A DNA stretch of 64,000 bases from a bacterium (GTDB lineage Bacteria > Myxococcota_A > Bradymonadia > UBA7976 > UBA1532), in the NCBI GenBank assembly GCA_030426085.1, contig JAUHYW010000051.1:1-64000 (forward strand), in the 5' to 3' direction. Each line of letters begins with the position of its first letter. Within the stretch, counting starts at the first letter, position 1. The translations under genes were made by a program, and so were the position numbers. Under the pieces are notes generated by a model. It saw only the letters and a program-made list of their open reading frames with translations. It was not told the origin of the DNA and did not search any database. Shown in pieces: positions 8,887 to 17,700 of the stretch.

Positions 8887-9951
8887 TCAGGGCCCGTCGC
8901 TGTCGAGCAGCTCGGCCACCGCGTCGATCGTGATCGCCGCCACCCCCGCCATGAAGCCCGCATCGAGCGTCTCCGGCGTATCGCCGGCCGTGTGGTAGTG
9001 CGGGTTGCGCAGGTCGGCGGTGTCGGTGACCATCACCGCGCCGACGCCCCCGTCCCAGAACGGCGCGTGGTCGCTGCGCCGGGTGTCGGGCAGCGGGTCG
9101 CCCTTGTCGGGCACCGGCAGGGCGAAGACCGGCGGGCGGTCGGGGCCGCTGGCCCGGCGGAAGGCCTCGAGCAGCCCGACGTGCTCCAGGTCGCCGACCA
9201 CCGCCACGAAGTCGCCCACGTCGGGCGCGAGGCCCGGAGGCAGCCCGGGCGGCACCCGCTGGCAGCCCTTCGTCCGGCAGGTGAAGCCGGCCATCTCGAC
9301 CACCACCACCGCCGCCAGCCCGGCCCGCCGGGTGGGGCTGCGGGCGTAGGCCGCGCTGCCCACGAGGCCCTGCTCCTCCTCGTCGAAGAAGACGATCCGC
9401 AGCGGGCGCCGGGTGGGGCGGTCCTTCAGCCGGCGGGCGACCTCGAGCACCACCGCGACCCCCGAGGCGTTGTCGTCGGCCCCCGGCGACCCCTGCACGG
9501 TGTCGAAGTGGGCCGCGACGAGCACCGCCCGAGCCTCGGGGTCGCGGCCGGGGCGGGCGGTGATGATGTTCATGCCGCTGCGGTAGCCGTGCAGGTCGGG
9601 GGTGTAGCCCATGTCGGTCAGGGCGTGGGCGATGACCCCCCGGGCCCGCTGGCGCTGGGCGGGGGTGAAGCGCTCGAAGGCCAGCGCGCGGACGTGGGTC
9701 ATGAGCCGCTCGGGCTCGACGGCGGTGCGCATCGGCGCCTCCGGGGCGGGGGTCTCGGGGGTCTCGGGGGGCCCGGACGGGGCGGCGAGCGCCGGGCCGA
9801 CGGCCTGCACCGCCCGGACCCGATCCAGCCACGCCGCCTGCCGAGCCCGGTGGCGGTCGTCGGCCGCCCGATCGACGAAGAGCCACGCCCCGAGCGCCGC
9901 CACGCCGCAGAACCACAGGGCCGCGAGCAGCCACCACAGCCGGGCGGTCAT
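8887..9951 (-). CDS. Membrane-anchored M28 family metallopeptidase
   Basis: 354 residues from the ATG at 9951, where a signal-anchor begins (MTARLWWLLAALWFCGVAAL). An upstream extension is Arg-rich and lacks support. M28 (aminopeptidase Y/S-like) zinc ligands are visible: AAHFDTVQGSPGADDNASG supplies the HxD and the bridging Asp, FFDEEEQGLVG has the catalytic Glu-Glu pair, and HYHTAGDTPETL holds the final His. A Cys pair in the middle (GFTCRTKGCQ) may form a disulfide. It should remove N-terminal residues from peptides in the periplasm or at the outer face of the inner membrane. It is divergent from the Fe-S oxidoreductase gene. Confidence 0.92.
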   Translation of the reverse strand: MTARLWWLLAALWFCGVAALGAWLFVDRAADDRHRARQAAWLDRVRAVQAVGPALAAPSGPPETPETPAPEAPMRTAVEPERLMTHVRALAFERFTPAQRQRARGVIAHALTDMGYTPDLHGYRSGMNIITARPGRDPEARAVLVAAHFDTVQGSPGADDNASGVAVVLEVARRLKDRPTRRPLRIVFFDEEEQGLVGSAAYARSPTRRAGLAAVVVVEMAGFTCRTKGCQRVPPGLPPGLAPDVGDFVAVVGDLEHVGLLEAFRRASGPDRPPVFALPVPDKGDPLPDTRRSDHAPFWDGGVGAVMVTDTADLRNPHYHTAGDTPETLDAGFMAGVAAITIDAVAELLDSDGP

Positions 9952-10064
9952 CGGCTTCCGCCGGGGGCGCGCCGGGCGCGGCCGCCGCGCTCTCGACACC
10001 GTCGGCGGCCGCGTGATACGCAATTGCACTTTTCGCTCATCCCTGCACCATCCGTGGAGGCTCG

Positions 10065-12143
10065 ATGAACCACCATCCGGTCACCTCGTTCGCGGGCGTC
10101 ATCGGCTTCGGCGTCCTGATGACCGCCGCGGCGATCGCGTTCATCTTCGCCATCAGCCTGCGCTATCGGCAGGTGACCCAGGCGAAGCGCCGCGACGATC
10201 GCTTCTACGACATGCCCGCCCGCATCAAGAACTTCCTGGTCTACGTGATGGGCCAGAAGCGGCTGCCGTCCCACGGGTATCGCTATTCGGGCATCCTTCA
10301 CATCTTCATCTTCGGCGCCTTCGTGGTGCTGTCGGTCGACACCATCAACTTCATCGTCGACGCCCACCTCAAGCTCTTCGACGTGATCCTGCGCCGCCCG
10401 CCGGGGGTGCCGTTCCACCTGCCGTTGAGCAACGGGCCGTATCAGGCGCTGGCCGACACGTTCCGCTTCCTGTGCATGGTCGGGCTGGGCATGGCCCTCG
10501 TGAACCGGCTGATCATCAAGCCGAAGCGGCTGCCGCTGACCCGGGATGCGCTCTACACCATCGCGTTCATCTTCGGGCTGATGTTCTTCGAGGTGCTTCA
10601 GACCGGCTTCGACATGGCGATCACCGGCGCCGATCGGCCCGAGATCTGGTTCTCGGGCATCGTGACCGCCCTCGCGAGCGGGGCTGACCCCGAGACGCTG
10701 ACCACCGGCTACCGGGTCGCGTGGTGGGGGCACCTGGCCACGCTGCTGGCGTTCTCCAACTACGTGCCGTTCAGCAAGCACAGCCACGTCTTCGCCGCCC
10801 CGCCCAACTGGGTCTTCGCCAGCCTCGAGCCCAAGGGCGCCCTGCGCCGGATGGACGAGCTCGATCTGGTCGAGCAGAAGCTCGAGCAGGACCCCGAGTG
10901 GGCCCCCGAGGACCTCTACTTCGGCGCCCGCAACCTCGAGGATCTGAGCTGGAAGCAGATCTTCGACGGGCTGGCGTGCACCGAGTGCGGGCGCTGCACC
11001 GACAACTGCCCGGCCTCGATCTCGGGCAAGCCGCTGCGCCCGATGCACATCATCGTCGACCTCAAGCACCACGCCGAGGATCGCTACCGGGCGGCGCAGC
11101 ACGGCGAGGTGGCCGACCTGCACGCCCCGGAGAACATCCTCGCCGGGGGCGTCATCGACACCGACGTCTTGTGGTCGTGCACCACCTGCCGGGCGTGTAT
11201 GGAGGTGTGCCCGGTGGGCAACGAGCACATCCCCGATATCATCGACATGCGGCGCTACCTGACGATGAACGGCGACCCGGGCTACGGCTCGTCGAAGGCG
11301 CTCAAGGGCATGAAGCGCGACAAGAAGGCCAACCCGTGGGGCCTGCCCCGCCGCGACCGGGGCAAGTGGGCCGAGGACGTCGAGGAGATCGTGCGCGACT
11401 GGGACGACGAGAAGCCCAGCGAGTACCTGTACTGGGTCGGCTGCGCGGGGGCCTACGACGACCAGGGGCAGCGGGTGTCGAAGTCGGTCAGCCGGCTGAT
11501 GCACAAGGCGGGGGTCGACTTCGCCATCCTCGGCAAGCGCGAGGCGTGCACCGGCGACTCGGCCCGCCGGCTGGGCGACGAGAACCTGTTCCGCGAGATG
11601 GCGAAGAACAACATCGCCACCCTCGACGAGGCGGGGGTCAAGAAGATCGTGACCCACTGCCCCCACTGCTACAACACGCTCAAGAACGAGTATCGCCAGT
11701 TCGGCGGCGAGTACGAGGTCATCCACCACAGCGAGCTGCTCAGCAAGCTGGTGGCCGACGGCACGCTCAAGCCCCAGGGCGAGGCGGCGGGGCGGGTGGT
11801 CTACCACGACTCGTGTTATCTGGGCCGGTACAACGACATCTACGACCCCCAGCGGGACATCATCGACGCGCTGCCCGGGGTGGAGCGGGTCGAGCCGACC
11901 CGCACGAAGCGCACCGGGCTGTGCTGCGGGGCCGGCGGCGGGCAGATGTGGATGGAGATGGACATCGGCGAGCGCATGAACTACGTGCGCACCGACGAGC
12001 TGCTCGCCACCGAGCCCAAGGTCATCGCGGTGGGCTGCAACTTCTGCGCGACGATGATCGGGGACGGGGTCAAGGCCCGCAACAAGGAGGAGCAGGTGGA
12101 GGTGCTCGACCTCGCCGAGCTGCTCGATCGGGCGGTCTCCTGA
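10065..12143 (+). CDS. Membrane Fe-S oxidoreductase (ETF:menaquinone-oxidoreductase-like)
   Basis: 692 residues. The N-terminal part has several hydrophobic helices (about 10-35, 75-95, 130-150, 160-185, 220-240) with paired His, like the haem-b NarI/HdrE-type membrane domain. Two [4Fe-4S] motifs follow: Cys305-308-311-315 (CTECGRCTDNCP) and Cys372-375-378-382 (CTTCRACMEVCP). The C-terminus carries two CCG-type domains (HCPHCYNTLKNEY and LCCGAGGGQMW) as in HdrB/GlpC. This architecture matches the ETF:(methyl)menaquinone oxidoreductases that pass electrons from acyl-CoA oxidation through ETF to the quinone pool. No etfAB is adjacent, so the partner is inferred. A GGAGG-type site lies before the ATG. 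Confidence 0.88.
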   Translation: MNHHPVTSFAGVIGFGVLMTAAAIAFIFAISLRYRQVTQAKRRDDRFYDMPARIKNFLVYVMGQKRLPSHGYRYSGILHIFIFGAFVVLSVDTINFIVDAHLKLFDVILRRPPGVPFHLPLSNGPYQALADTFRFLCMVGLGMALVNRLIIKPKRLPLTRDALYTIAFIFGLMFFEVLQTGFDMAITGADRPEIWFSGIVTALASGADPETLTTGYRVAWWGHLATLLAFSNYVPFSKHSHVFAAPPNWVFASLEPKGALRRMDELDLVEQKLEQDPEWAPEDLYFGARNLEDLSWKQIFDGLACTECGRCTDNCPASISGKPLRPMHIIVDLKHHAEDRYRAAQHGEVADLHAPENILAGGVIDTDVLWSCTTCRACMEVCPVGNEHIPDIIDMRRYLTMNGDPGYGSSKALKGMKRDKKANPWGLPRRDRGKWAEDVEEIVRDWDDEKPSEYLYWVGCAGAYDDQGQRVSKSVSRLMHKAGVDFAILGKREACTGDSARRLGDENLFREMAKNNIATLDEAGVKKIVTHCPHCYNTLKNEYRQFGGEYEVIHHSELLSKLVADGTLKPQGEAAGRVVYHDSCYLGRYNDIYDPQRDIIDALPGVERVEPTRTKRTGLCCGAGGGQMWMEMDIGERMNYVRTDELLATEPKVIAVGCNFCATMIGDGVKARNKEEQVEVLDLAELLDRAVS

Positions 12144-12169
12144 GCCCGCCGACGCAGGCCACCCCGGCC

Positions 12170-12208
12170 GACCCGCCCTCGACCGACCCGCCCTCGACCG
12201 ACCCGCCG
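12170..12208 (+). repeat. 15-bp tandem repeat before/inside truD 5' end
   Basis: The unit acccgccctcgaccg occurs twice and then partly a third time, encoding Pro-Pro-Ser-Thr-Asp repeats if translated. It lies between the oxidoreductase stop and the preferred truD start, which argues that it is untranslated or a dispensable leader. Confidence 0.55.
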
Positions 12209-13237
12209 TTGCCGGGCACCCCCGGCTGCCCCCTGCGCACCGCCGCCCTGCCGGGCGTCGGGGGCGCGGTGGGGCCCGATCCGGCCGACTTCCGGGTCGA
12301 CGAGGTCGCGAACTACGCGCCGGACGGCGCGGGCGACCACTGGTTCGTGCGCCTGCGCAAGACCGGGCTGTCGACCCCGGCGGTGCGCCGGGCGCTGGCC
12401 CGGGCGGCGGGGGTCGACGCCCGCGACGTGGGCTTCGCCGGGCGCAAGGACACCCACGCGATCACCACCCAGTGGTTCAGCCTGCCGGCGAAGCCGGGGG
12501 CCGAGGCGCCCGAGATCGCGCCGATCGAAGGGGTCGAGCTGCTCGAGCACGCCCGCCACGGGCGCAAGCTGCGGCTGGGGCACCTGGCGGGCAACCGGTT
12601 CACGATCCGGCTGGTGGGGCTCGACCCCGCCGCCGAGGCCCGCCTGCCGGCGCTGGTCGAGGCCCTGGCGGGGGGCATGCCCAACTACTACGGCGGCCAG
12701 CGGTTCGGGGCCGGCGGGCGCAGCCTTCAGCAGGCGCTGGCCTTCGCCGAGCGGCCCAAGCGCCGGGTGCGCGACCCGCGGTTCCTGGCCAGCGTGCTGC
12801 AAGCGGCGATCTTCAACGCGTGGCTCGGGGCCCGGGTGGCCGACGGGCTGCTCGACGGGGCCCTGGCCGGCGACGTGCTGCGCAAGCGGGCCACCGGGGG
12901 GCTCTTCGTCTGCGCCGATCCGGCGGTGGACGGGGCCCGGGTCGCGTCGGGGGAGCTGGATCCGGCCGGCCCGATGCCCGGGCCCAAGCTGATGCCCGCC
13001 GAGGGCCCGGCCGCCGCCCGGGAGGCCGCCGCCGCCGCCCGCTTCGGGGCCGATCTGCGCCTCGGCGCGCTGCACCGCTTCGCCCCGGGCACCCGCCGGC
13101 CGGCCCGGGTCGTGCCCGAAGACCTCTCGTGGCGCCTCGATCCGGGCGGGGCGACGGTGGCCTTCACCCTGCCGGCGGGGGCCTTTGCCACAGTGGTGCT
13201 CGCCGAGCTGATGCACCCCCCGCCGCCCACAGGCTGA
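12209..13237 (+). CDS. truD: tRNA pseudouridine synthase TruD
   Basis: The frame is open from inside the previous gene but has no ATG. The most plausible start is TTG at 12209, which leaves about 23 residues before PADFRVDEV, as in other TruD proteins. GTG at 12269 and a CTG at 12140 overlapping the previous stop are alternatives. Key motifs are VGFAGRKDTHAITTQWFS, with the catalytic Asp in the GxKDxxA element, and NYYGGQRFG. Between them HARHGRKLRLGHLAGNRF matches the TruD core. With about 342 residues it has the usual length. It isomerises U13 of tRNA-Glu. It lies directly after the oxidoreductase and may depend on coupled translation, as no ribosome site is visible. Confidence 0.88.
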   Translation: MPGTPGCPLRTAALPGVGGAVGPDPADFRVDEVANYAPDGAGDHWFVRLRKTGLSTPAVRRALARAAGVDARDVGFAGRKDTHAITTQWFSLPAKPGAEAPEIAPIEGVELLEHARHGRKLRLGHLAGNRFTIRLVGLDPAAEARLPALVEALAGGMPNYYGGQRFGAGGRSLQQALAFAERPKRRVRDPRFLASVLQAAIFNAWLGARVADGLLDGALAGDVLRKRATGGLFVCADPAVDGARVASGELDPAGPMPGPKLMPAEGPAAAREAAAAARFGADLRLGALHRFAPGTRRPARVVPEDLSWRLDPGGATVAFTLPAGAFATVVLAELMHPPPPTG

Positions 13238-13289
13238 CCGACCGACCGGATAAGGGCGACGGCGCCATGCGGCTCTGCGCCTGATGTTG

Positions 13290-13307
13290 ACCCCCCGTCG
13301 GGGGGGT
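13290..13307. terminator. GC hairpin after truD (possible terminator)
   Basis: ACCCCCC (13290-13296) pairs with GGGGGGT (13301-13307) around a GTCG loop, a 7-bp stem 53 bases after the truD stop and before the lipoprotein gene. There is no T-run, so it would be a weak intrinsic terminator or an RNA-stabilising hairpin. Confidence 0.4.
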
Positions 13308-13310
13308 GGG

Positions 13311-13316
13311 TAGCCT
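13311..13316 (+). promoter_or_regulatory. Putative -10 element TAGCCT
   Basis: TAGCCTGCGT sits just after the hairpin and 46 bases before the ATG at 13362, in the recurrent TAnnnTG pattern of this window. Confidence 0.28.
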
Positions 13317-13361
13317 GCGTACGGGTCACCGGCAGGGGACCCGGACCGAGGGGGGCTCCAG

Positions 13362-15515
13362 ATGCGTGCGACGACTCTCTGCACCCTCATCGCGTTGTGC
13401 GCGGTGGGCTGTACCAGTGAAACCCAGCCGTTCGATCCGGCGGCGCCGACGTTGACGCTGGTCACGAGCGGGCCGTGCGACGGGGAGAACATCGTGCCCC
13501 TCGCCACCGAGGACCAGATCACCGGCACCGATCTGCCGCCGGCGGCCCGGCTGACGGTGACCGGCATCGACGCGGGCAACGCGTCGGGTGATCTGACCCC
13601 CGGCACCCGGGTGACCTTCGAGGTGATCGACCCCGACTCGGAGGAGGATCAGCTCCGGGCGGGCTTCGGCGGCTTCGTCTCGACCCGGGGGCAGGAGATC
13701 CCCGGCGAGCGGGTGGCGAGCGAGGCGATCGAGTTCGTGGGCCGCACCGCGACCGAGAGCTTCTACTGCGTGGGGCCGGGCACGGTCCTCATCCGGGCGA
13801 CGGTGGAGGGCTACGAGCCGGCGGCGGGCGGCGACACCCGCACGCTCGAGACCCGGACCCTGCCGGTGCGCTGCATGGAGCAGATGGTCTACCGCCGTAC
13901 CTGCGAGACCGGCATGGCCCCCGACGGCGGCGGCCCGGTGGGCGACGGGGGCGTCGACCCGACCGACGGCGGCCCGGCCGACGGCGGGGGCGACATGAGC
14001 GACAGCGCCATCAACGCCCCGCCGGGCGAGTTCACCATCAACTTCGTGCCGCCGGCCGACCCCAGCGCGCTGGAGATCGGCGTCCGCGGCTCGGGCCTCG
14101 GCCGCCCCGACAGCGTGCTGCTCCAGTTCCGGGTGAGCCGGCTCGACCAGCCGGTCGTCGGCCGCACGGTCACCTTCGAGTTGCCCGAGAACCGGCCGCC
14201 CAACGTGCGGCTCGTGCCCGACGAGACGATGACCGACGCCCAGGGCATCGCCCAGGTGCGGGTGCTCGCCGGTGAGACCCCGGGGGTGCTGACGGTCAAG
14301 GCCTCGACCACCGACGACGACCCCGAGACGAACGGCGATCAGGAGCCGACCGACCGCTCGGGGGTGGTCGTCATCCGGGGCGGGGTGCCCTCGGCGGGTC
14401 AGATGCAGTTCGAGTGCGATGACCTGATCATCCCGGCGTTCATCACCCGGCACGCCGCCGACGACTGGCGGCTGGGCCAGGCGGAGGACGACGGCACCGA
14501 GTGCACCGTGCAGCTCGCCGACCGGGTGAGCGGCCACGTCGACGCCGGGACCCGGGTGTTCTTCCTCGCCGAGGCGGGCAGCGTGACCCAGCAGGCGCTG
14601 GGCGACGAGACCGGCCTCGCCCGCACCCGGCACCGGGTGGGGCCGCCGGTGCCCTACGACACCGACCCCCTGCCCTACGAGGAGGCCAACGGCTTCGACG
14701 GCGTCTTCAACCCCCGCGACGGGCTGGTGCGGCTGGTGGCGATCACCCGGGGCGAGGAGGCGTTCACCGACTTCAACGGCAACAAGGTCTTCGACGAAGC
14801 GATCGACGTGGTGCTGCCGGGCCAGGACCTCGGCGAGCCGTACGTCGACATCAACGACAACGGGCGGTACGACAACGACGAGAACGCCGGCATCGTCGAG
14901 ACCTTCCGCGACACCAACGGCAACGGGAGCTGGGACGGGCCCAACGACACATGGGACGAGGACGCCGAGATCTGGACCAGCACCCTGGTGCTGTGGGTCG
15001 GCAACCTGCATCGCGACCCGGTCGACCCCGACATCCGGTCGATCTTCAGCTACTGCCTGGGCGACTTCCGCTGCAGCCGGGAGCCGTTCGACGGAACCTG
15101 CCCCCGGTCGGACTTCTACCTCGACTTCGGCGGCACGGTGTTCCTCGAGACCCGCTTCGCCGACCGCAACGGCAACTGCCCCGACGGCTACGAGTCGGCG
15201 AGCAGCAGCATCGAGATCGACGGCGCGCTGGTGGCCGACAGCGAGGGCTTCGACTTCATCAACCGCTGCTTCGTGCGGGTCGACGAGGCCGGCGATCCGA
15301 TCGCCATCCCCCACCCGCTGACCGGTGATCCGGCCTACGTGGTCGGCGACGGCAAGGTCGAGTACCCCCTCGCCACCCGCCACACCTACGCGCTCACCGA
15401 CGACTCGGGCGACGTCGAGGGCCCGGTGGTCTCGCGCGTCGAGGTGACCGTGGAGTATATTGAGGCCGGCGGCGACGTGAACCTGGAGACCTTCGGGTAC
15501 ACGATCTGCCGCTGA
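13362..15515 (+). CDS. Large Ig-like lipoprotein with calcium-loop repeats
   Basis: 717 residues with a lipoprotein signal ending LCAVGC (Cys17). Residues about 35-185 form a beta-rich domain. An Asp/Gly-rich linker (about 186-215) leads to a domain at about 222-325 that resembles the Big-1/invasin Ig fold (QFRVSRLDQPVVGRTVTFE, TDAQGIAQVRVLAG, GVLTVKAST). A region with three Asp-Asn calcium-type loops follows at residues 470 (DFNGNKVFD), 496 (DINDNGRYD) and 517 (DTNGNGSWD), like EF-hand/dockerin or thrombospondin-type-3 loops. Several Cys late in the protein suggest disulfides. It is probably an outer-membrane surface adhesin or structural protein. No enzymatic motif was found. Confidence 0.85.
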   Translation: MRATTLCTLIALCAVGCTSETQPFDPAAPTLTLVTSGPCDGENIVPLATEDQITGTDLPPAARLTVTGIDAGNASGDLTPGTRVTFEVIDPDSEEDQLRAGFGGFVSTRGQEIPGERVASEAIEFVGRTATESFYCVGPGTVLIRATVEGYEPAAGGDTRTLETRTLPVRCMEQMVYRRTCETGMAPDGGGPVGDGGVDPTDGGPADGGGDMSDSAINAPPGEFTINFVPPADPSALEIGVRGSGLGRPDSVLLQFRVSRLDQPVVGRTVTFELPENRPPNVRLVPDETMTDAQGIAQVRVLAGETPGVLTVKASTTDDDPETNGDQEPTDRSGVVVIRGGVPSAGQMQFECDDLIIPAFITRHAADDWRLGQAEDDGTECTVQLADRVSGHVDAGTRVFFLAEAGSVTQQALGDETGLARTRHRVGPPVPYDTDPLPYEEANGFDGVFNPRDGLVRLVAITRGEEAFTDFNGNKVFDEAIDVVLPGQDLGEPYVDINDNGRYDNDENAGIVETFRDTNGNGSWDGPNDTWDEDAEIWTSTLVLWVGNLHRDPVDPDIRSIFSYCLGDFRCSREPFDGTCPRSDFYLDFGGTVFLETRFADRNGNCPDGYESASSSIEIDGALVADSEGFDFINRCFVRVDEAGDPIAIPHPLTGDPAYVVGDGKVEYPLATRHTYALTDDSGDVEGPVVSRVEVTVEYIEAGGDVNLETFGYTICR

Positions 15516-15547
15516 GTCGCCGCTGAACCGATGGCCTCGAGGCGCAT

Positions 15548-16399
15548 GTGCCCCACACCCTCGACCCCGATGGCCCCATCGGGGTGTTCGACTCCGGCCT
15601 CGGCGGGCTGACCGTCGCCGCCGCCCTCGCCGCCCACCTGCCCGACGAACGGCTGATCTACCTCGGCGACACCGCCCGGGTGCCCTACGGGACCCGCTCG
15701 CCGGGCACGGTGGTGCGCTACGCGCTGACCGTCGCCGACTTCTTGCGGGCCCGGGGCATCAAGCTGCTGGTGGTGGCCTGCAACACCGTCTCGGCCCACG
15801 CCATCGGCGAGCTGGCCGAGGGGCAGACGGTGCCGGTGGTGGGGGTCATCGGCCCCGGGGCCCGGGCGGCGCTCGCCGCGTCGAAGGGCGGCGACATCGC
15901 GGTGCTCGCGACCCCGGTGACGGTGACCTCCAACGCCTATCGCCGGGCCATCCGCCGCCGCTCGCCGGGGCGCGCGGTGCACCAGATCGCCTGCCCGCTG
16001 CTGGTGCCGCTGGCCGAGGAGGGCTGGTTCGACCACCCGGCGACCCGGCTGGTCGTGCAGGAGTATCTGGCCCCGCTGGCCGACACGAAGGTTGACACGA
16101 TCATCCTGGGCTGTACCCACTATCCCCTGCTGCGGGAGACGATCCGCGCGACGGTGGACGCCCTGATCGGGCCCCATGTGGCGCTGGTCGACTCGGCGAC
16201 GGCGACCGCCGAGGACGTGGGGTACACGCTCGACCGCCACGACCTGCGGCGCGCCGGCCCGGCCATCGCGCCGCAGATCTGCCTCACCGACCGCCCCCGC
16301 CGGGCGGCCGAGGTGGCGGCCCGGTTCTGGGGCGGCCCAGCGCTGCCCCCCATGGAGCACGTGGACTTGCAGGACCAGACCTCGCGGGACAAGACATGA
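15548..16399 (+). CDS. murI: Glutamate racemase
   Basis: 283 residues from GTG at 15548. The N-terminus IGVFDSGLGGLTVAAAL is the racemase signature. The two catalytic cysteines lie in VVACNTVSAHA and ILGCTHYPLL, and GDTARVPYG is also conserved. It converts L- to D-glutamate for peptidoglycan. It is the first gene of a tight run (murI, unknown, ftsE, ftsX, envC, ctp, yibQ) all on the plus strand with overlaps or gaps under 40 bases, and its stop overlaps the next start as ATGA. A possible start further downstream would cut the signature, so the GTG is preferred. Confidence 0.95.
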   Translation: MPHTLDPDGPIGVFDSGLGGLTVAAALAAHLPDERLIYLGDTARVPYGTRSPGTVVRYALTVADFLRARGIKLLVVACNTVSAHAIGELAEGQTVPVVGVIGPGARAALAASKGGDIAVLATPVTVTSNAYRRAIRRRSPGRAVHQIACPLLVPLAEEGWFDHPATRLVVQEYLAPLADTKVDTIILGCTHYPLLRETIRATVDALIGPHVALVDSATATAEDVGYTLDRHDLRRAGPAIAPQICLTDRPRRAAEVAARFWGGPALPPMEHVDLQDQTSRDKT

Positions 16400-17022
16400 T
16401 CCTCGGCCTGAACACCAACCACGAGTACAGCGGCAAGGTCTACCACGTGCAGACCGAGGACTCGGGCCTCGACAACCCGGTGATCATCACCCACTGCTTC
16501 ATCGGCGGCACGATCATCGCCACCCGCAGGACCGACTACGCCGACGCGGTGGACCGAGACGACCGCGAGGCCCACCTGCGGCGCATCGCCCGGGAGCAGC
16601 ACCGGGGCATGGTGCAGTCGCTCTTCGCCGGCGAGTTCCAGAAGGCGGCCCGGATGGCGGTGATGGGCGGCGGCGCGCGCAGCCGGCCCGAGATCCCGAC
16701 CATCGGCAAGAGCGGCGGGCGCAGCTTCAAGGCGGGCGACTCGGGGGGCCGGAGCGCGCGAGCCCCCAACAAGCTGCCCTCGGGGCCCAAGCGGCCGCCG
16801 CCGCTGCCGGCCCGGGCCGGGGTCGACCGGGCGACGGCGTCGTATGGCGACACCCAGGTCATGGACATCGACGACGCCGACCTCATCGAGGAGGCGCCCG
16901 AGAAGGACGTGGAGCTGTCGATCGAGGGGCCGCTGCAGTTCCCCTCCCGGCTGCTGCGGGCCGACCCGCTCGACCCGGTGGTGCTGGCCTACCTGCTCGA
17001 AGACGACCCCCCGCCCCGCTGA
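16396..17022 (+). CDS. Conserved protein of unknown function between murI and ftsE
   Basis: 208 residues, coupled to murI by an ATGA overlap and followed by ftsE after 15 bases. The N-terminal 85 residues look like a compact beta-rich domain: YHVQTEDSGLDNPVIITHCF then GGTIIATRRTDYAD, then a helix with REAHLRRIAREQHRGM. I recall similar N-termini in other deltaproteobacterial hypotheticals but know no function. Residues about 90-150 are Arg/Gly/Pro-rich and probably disordered. The C-terminal 50 residues are acidic. There is no signal peptide or TM segment, so it is cytoplasmic. Its fixed place between murI and ftsE suggests a role in, or coupling to, division or wall synthesis. Confidence 0.8.
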   Translation: MILGLNTNHEYSGKVYHVQTEDSGLDNPVIITHCFIGGTIIATRRTDYADAVDRDDREAHLRRIAREQHRGMVQSLFAGEFQKAARMAVMGGGARSRPEIPTIGKSGGRSFKAGDSGGRSARAPNKLPSGPKRPPPLPARAGVDRATASYGDTQVMDIDDADLIEEAPEKDVELSIEGPLQFPSRLLRADPLDPVVLAYLLEDDPPPR

Positions 17023-17037
17023 GCGGCGGGGCGCGTC

Positions 17038-17700
17038 ATGATCCGCCTGTTCCACGTCACCAAGCGCTACGGCCGGGACGACCTGGCCCTCGACGACGTG
17101 TCGCTGCGGGTCGAGAAGGGCGGCTTCGCCTTCGTCACCGGCCCCTCGGGCGCCGGCAAGAGCACCCTGCTCAAGCTGCTGTTCGCCGCCGAGCGCCCCA
17201 CCGACGGCCGGATCCTGGTCGCGGGGCACGACCTGAGCCGGCTGCGGGCGAGCAGCGTGCCCATCCTGCGGCGCAACGTGGGGGTGGTCTTCCAGGACTT
17301 CCGGCTGCTCCTGCGGCGCACGGTCTTCGACAACGTGGCGTTCGCCCTCGAGGTGCTCGGCCAGCCTCGCAGCCGCATCCGGCCCCGGGTCGAGGCGGTG
17401 CTGCGCCAGGTGGGCCTGGGGCACAAGATGGACGCCCTGCCCCTGCGGCTGTCGGGCGGTGAGCAGCAGCGGGTGGCCATCGCCCGGGCCCTGGTGGGCG
17501 AGCCGGCGGTGCTGCTGGCCGACGAGCCCACCGGCAACCTCGACGCGGCGCTGTCGCGGGACATCATGGACCTGTTCACCGACGCCCACATCCGGGGCAC
17601 GACCGTGCTGGTGGCGACCCACGACGCGCAGCTCATGCGGGCGGTGGGCAAGCGCATCATCCGCCTGGAGCGGGGGCGGGTGGTCGAGGACGACGGATGA
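17038..17700 (+). CDS. ftsE: Cell-division ABC ATPase FtsE
   Basis: 220 residues, standard for FtsE. Walker A is GPSGAGKST, the Q-loop region reads NVGVVFQDFRLLLRRTVFDN, the signature is LSGGEQQRVAIARAL, and Walker B is VLLADEPTGNLD followed by the H-loop ATHD. The QDFRLL segment is typical of FtsE rather than LolD or MacB. With FtsX it forms the septal complex that uses ATP to switch on peptidoglycan hydrolysis through EnvC. Its stop overlaps the ftsX start (ATGA), as in most genomes. Confidence 0.96.
   Translation: MIRLFHVTKRYGRDDLALDDVSLRVEKGGFAFVTGPSGAGKSTLLKLLFAAERPTDGRILVAGHDLSRLRASSVPILRRNVGVVFQDFRLLLRRTVFDNVAFALEVLGQPRSRIRPRVEAVLRQVGLGHKMDALPLRLSGGEQQRVAIARALVGEPAVLLADEPTGNLDAALSRDIMDLFTDAHIRGTTVLVATHDAQLMRAVGKRIIRLERGRVVEDDG

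Noticed and set aside
9948-11807. Long minus-strand frame opposite the Fe-S oxidoreductase
   Set aside because: Composition and lack of motifs mark it as a shadow. The plus strand has two Fe-S motifs and TM helices in the correct frame.
12170-12208. Short direct repeats as a CRISPR remnant
   Set aside because: The units are contiguous 15-mers without spacers and encode Pro-Ser-Thr-Asp. There are no cas genes in the window.
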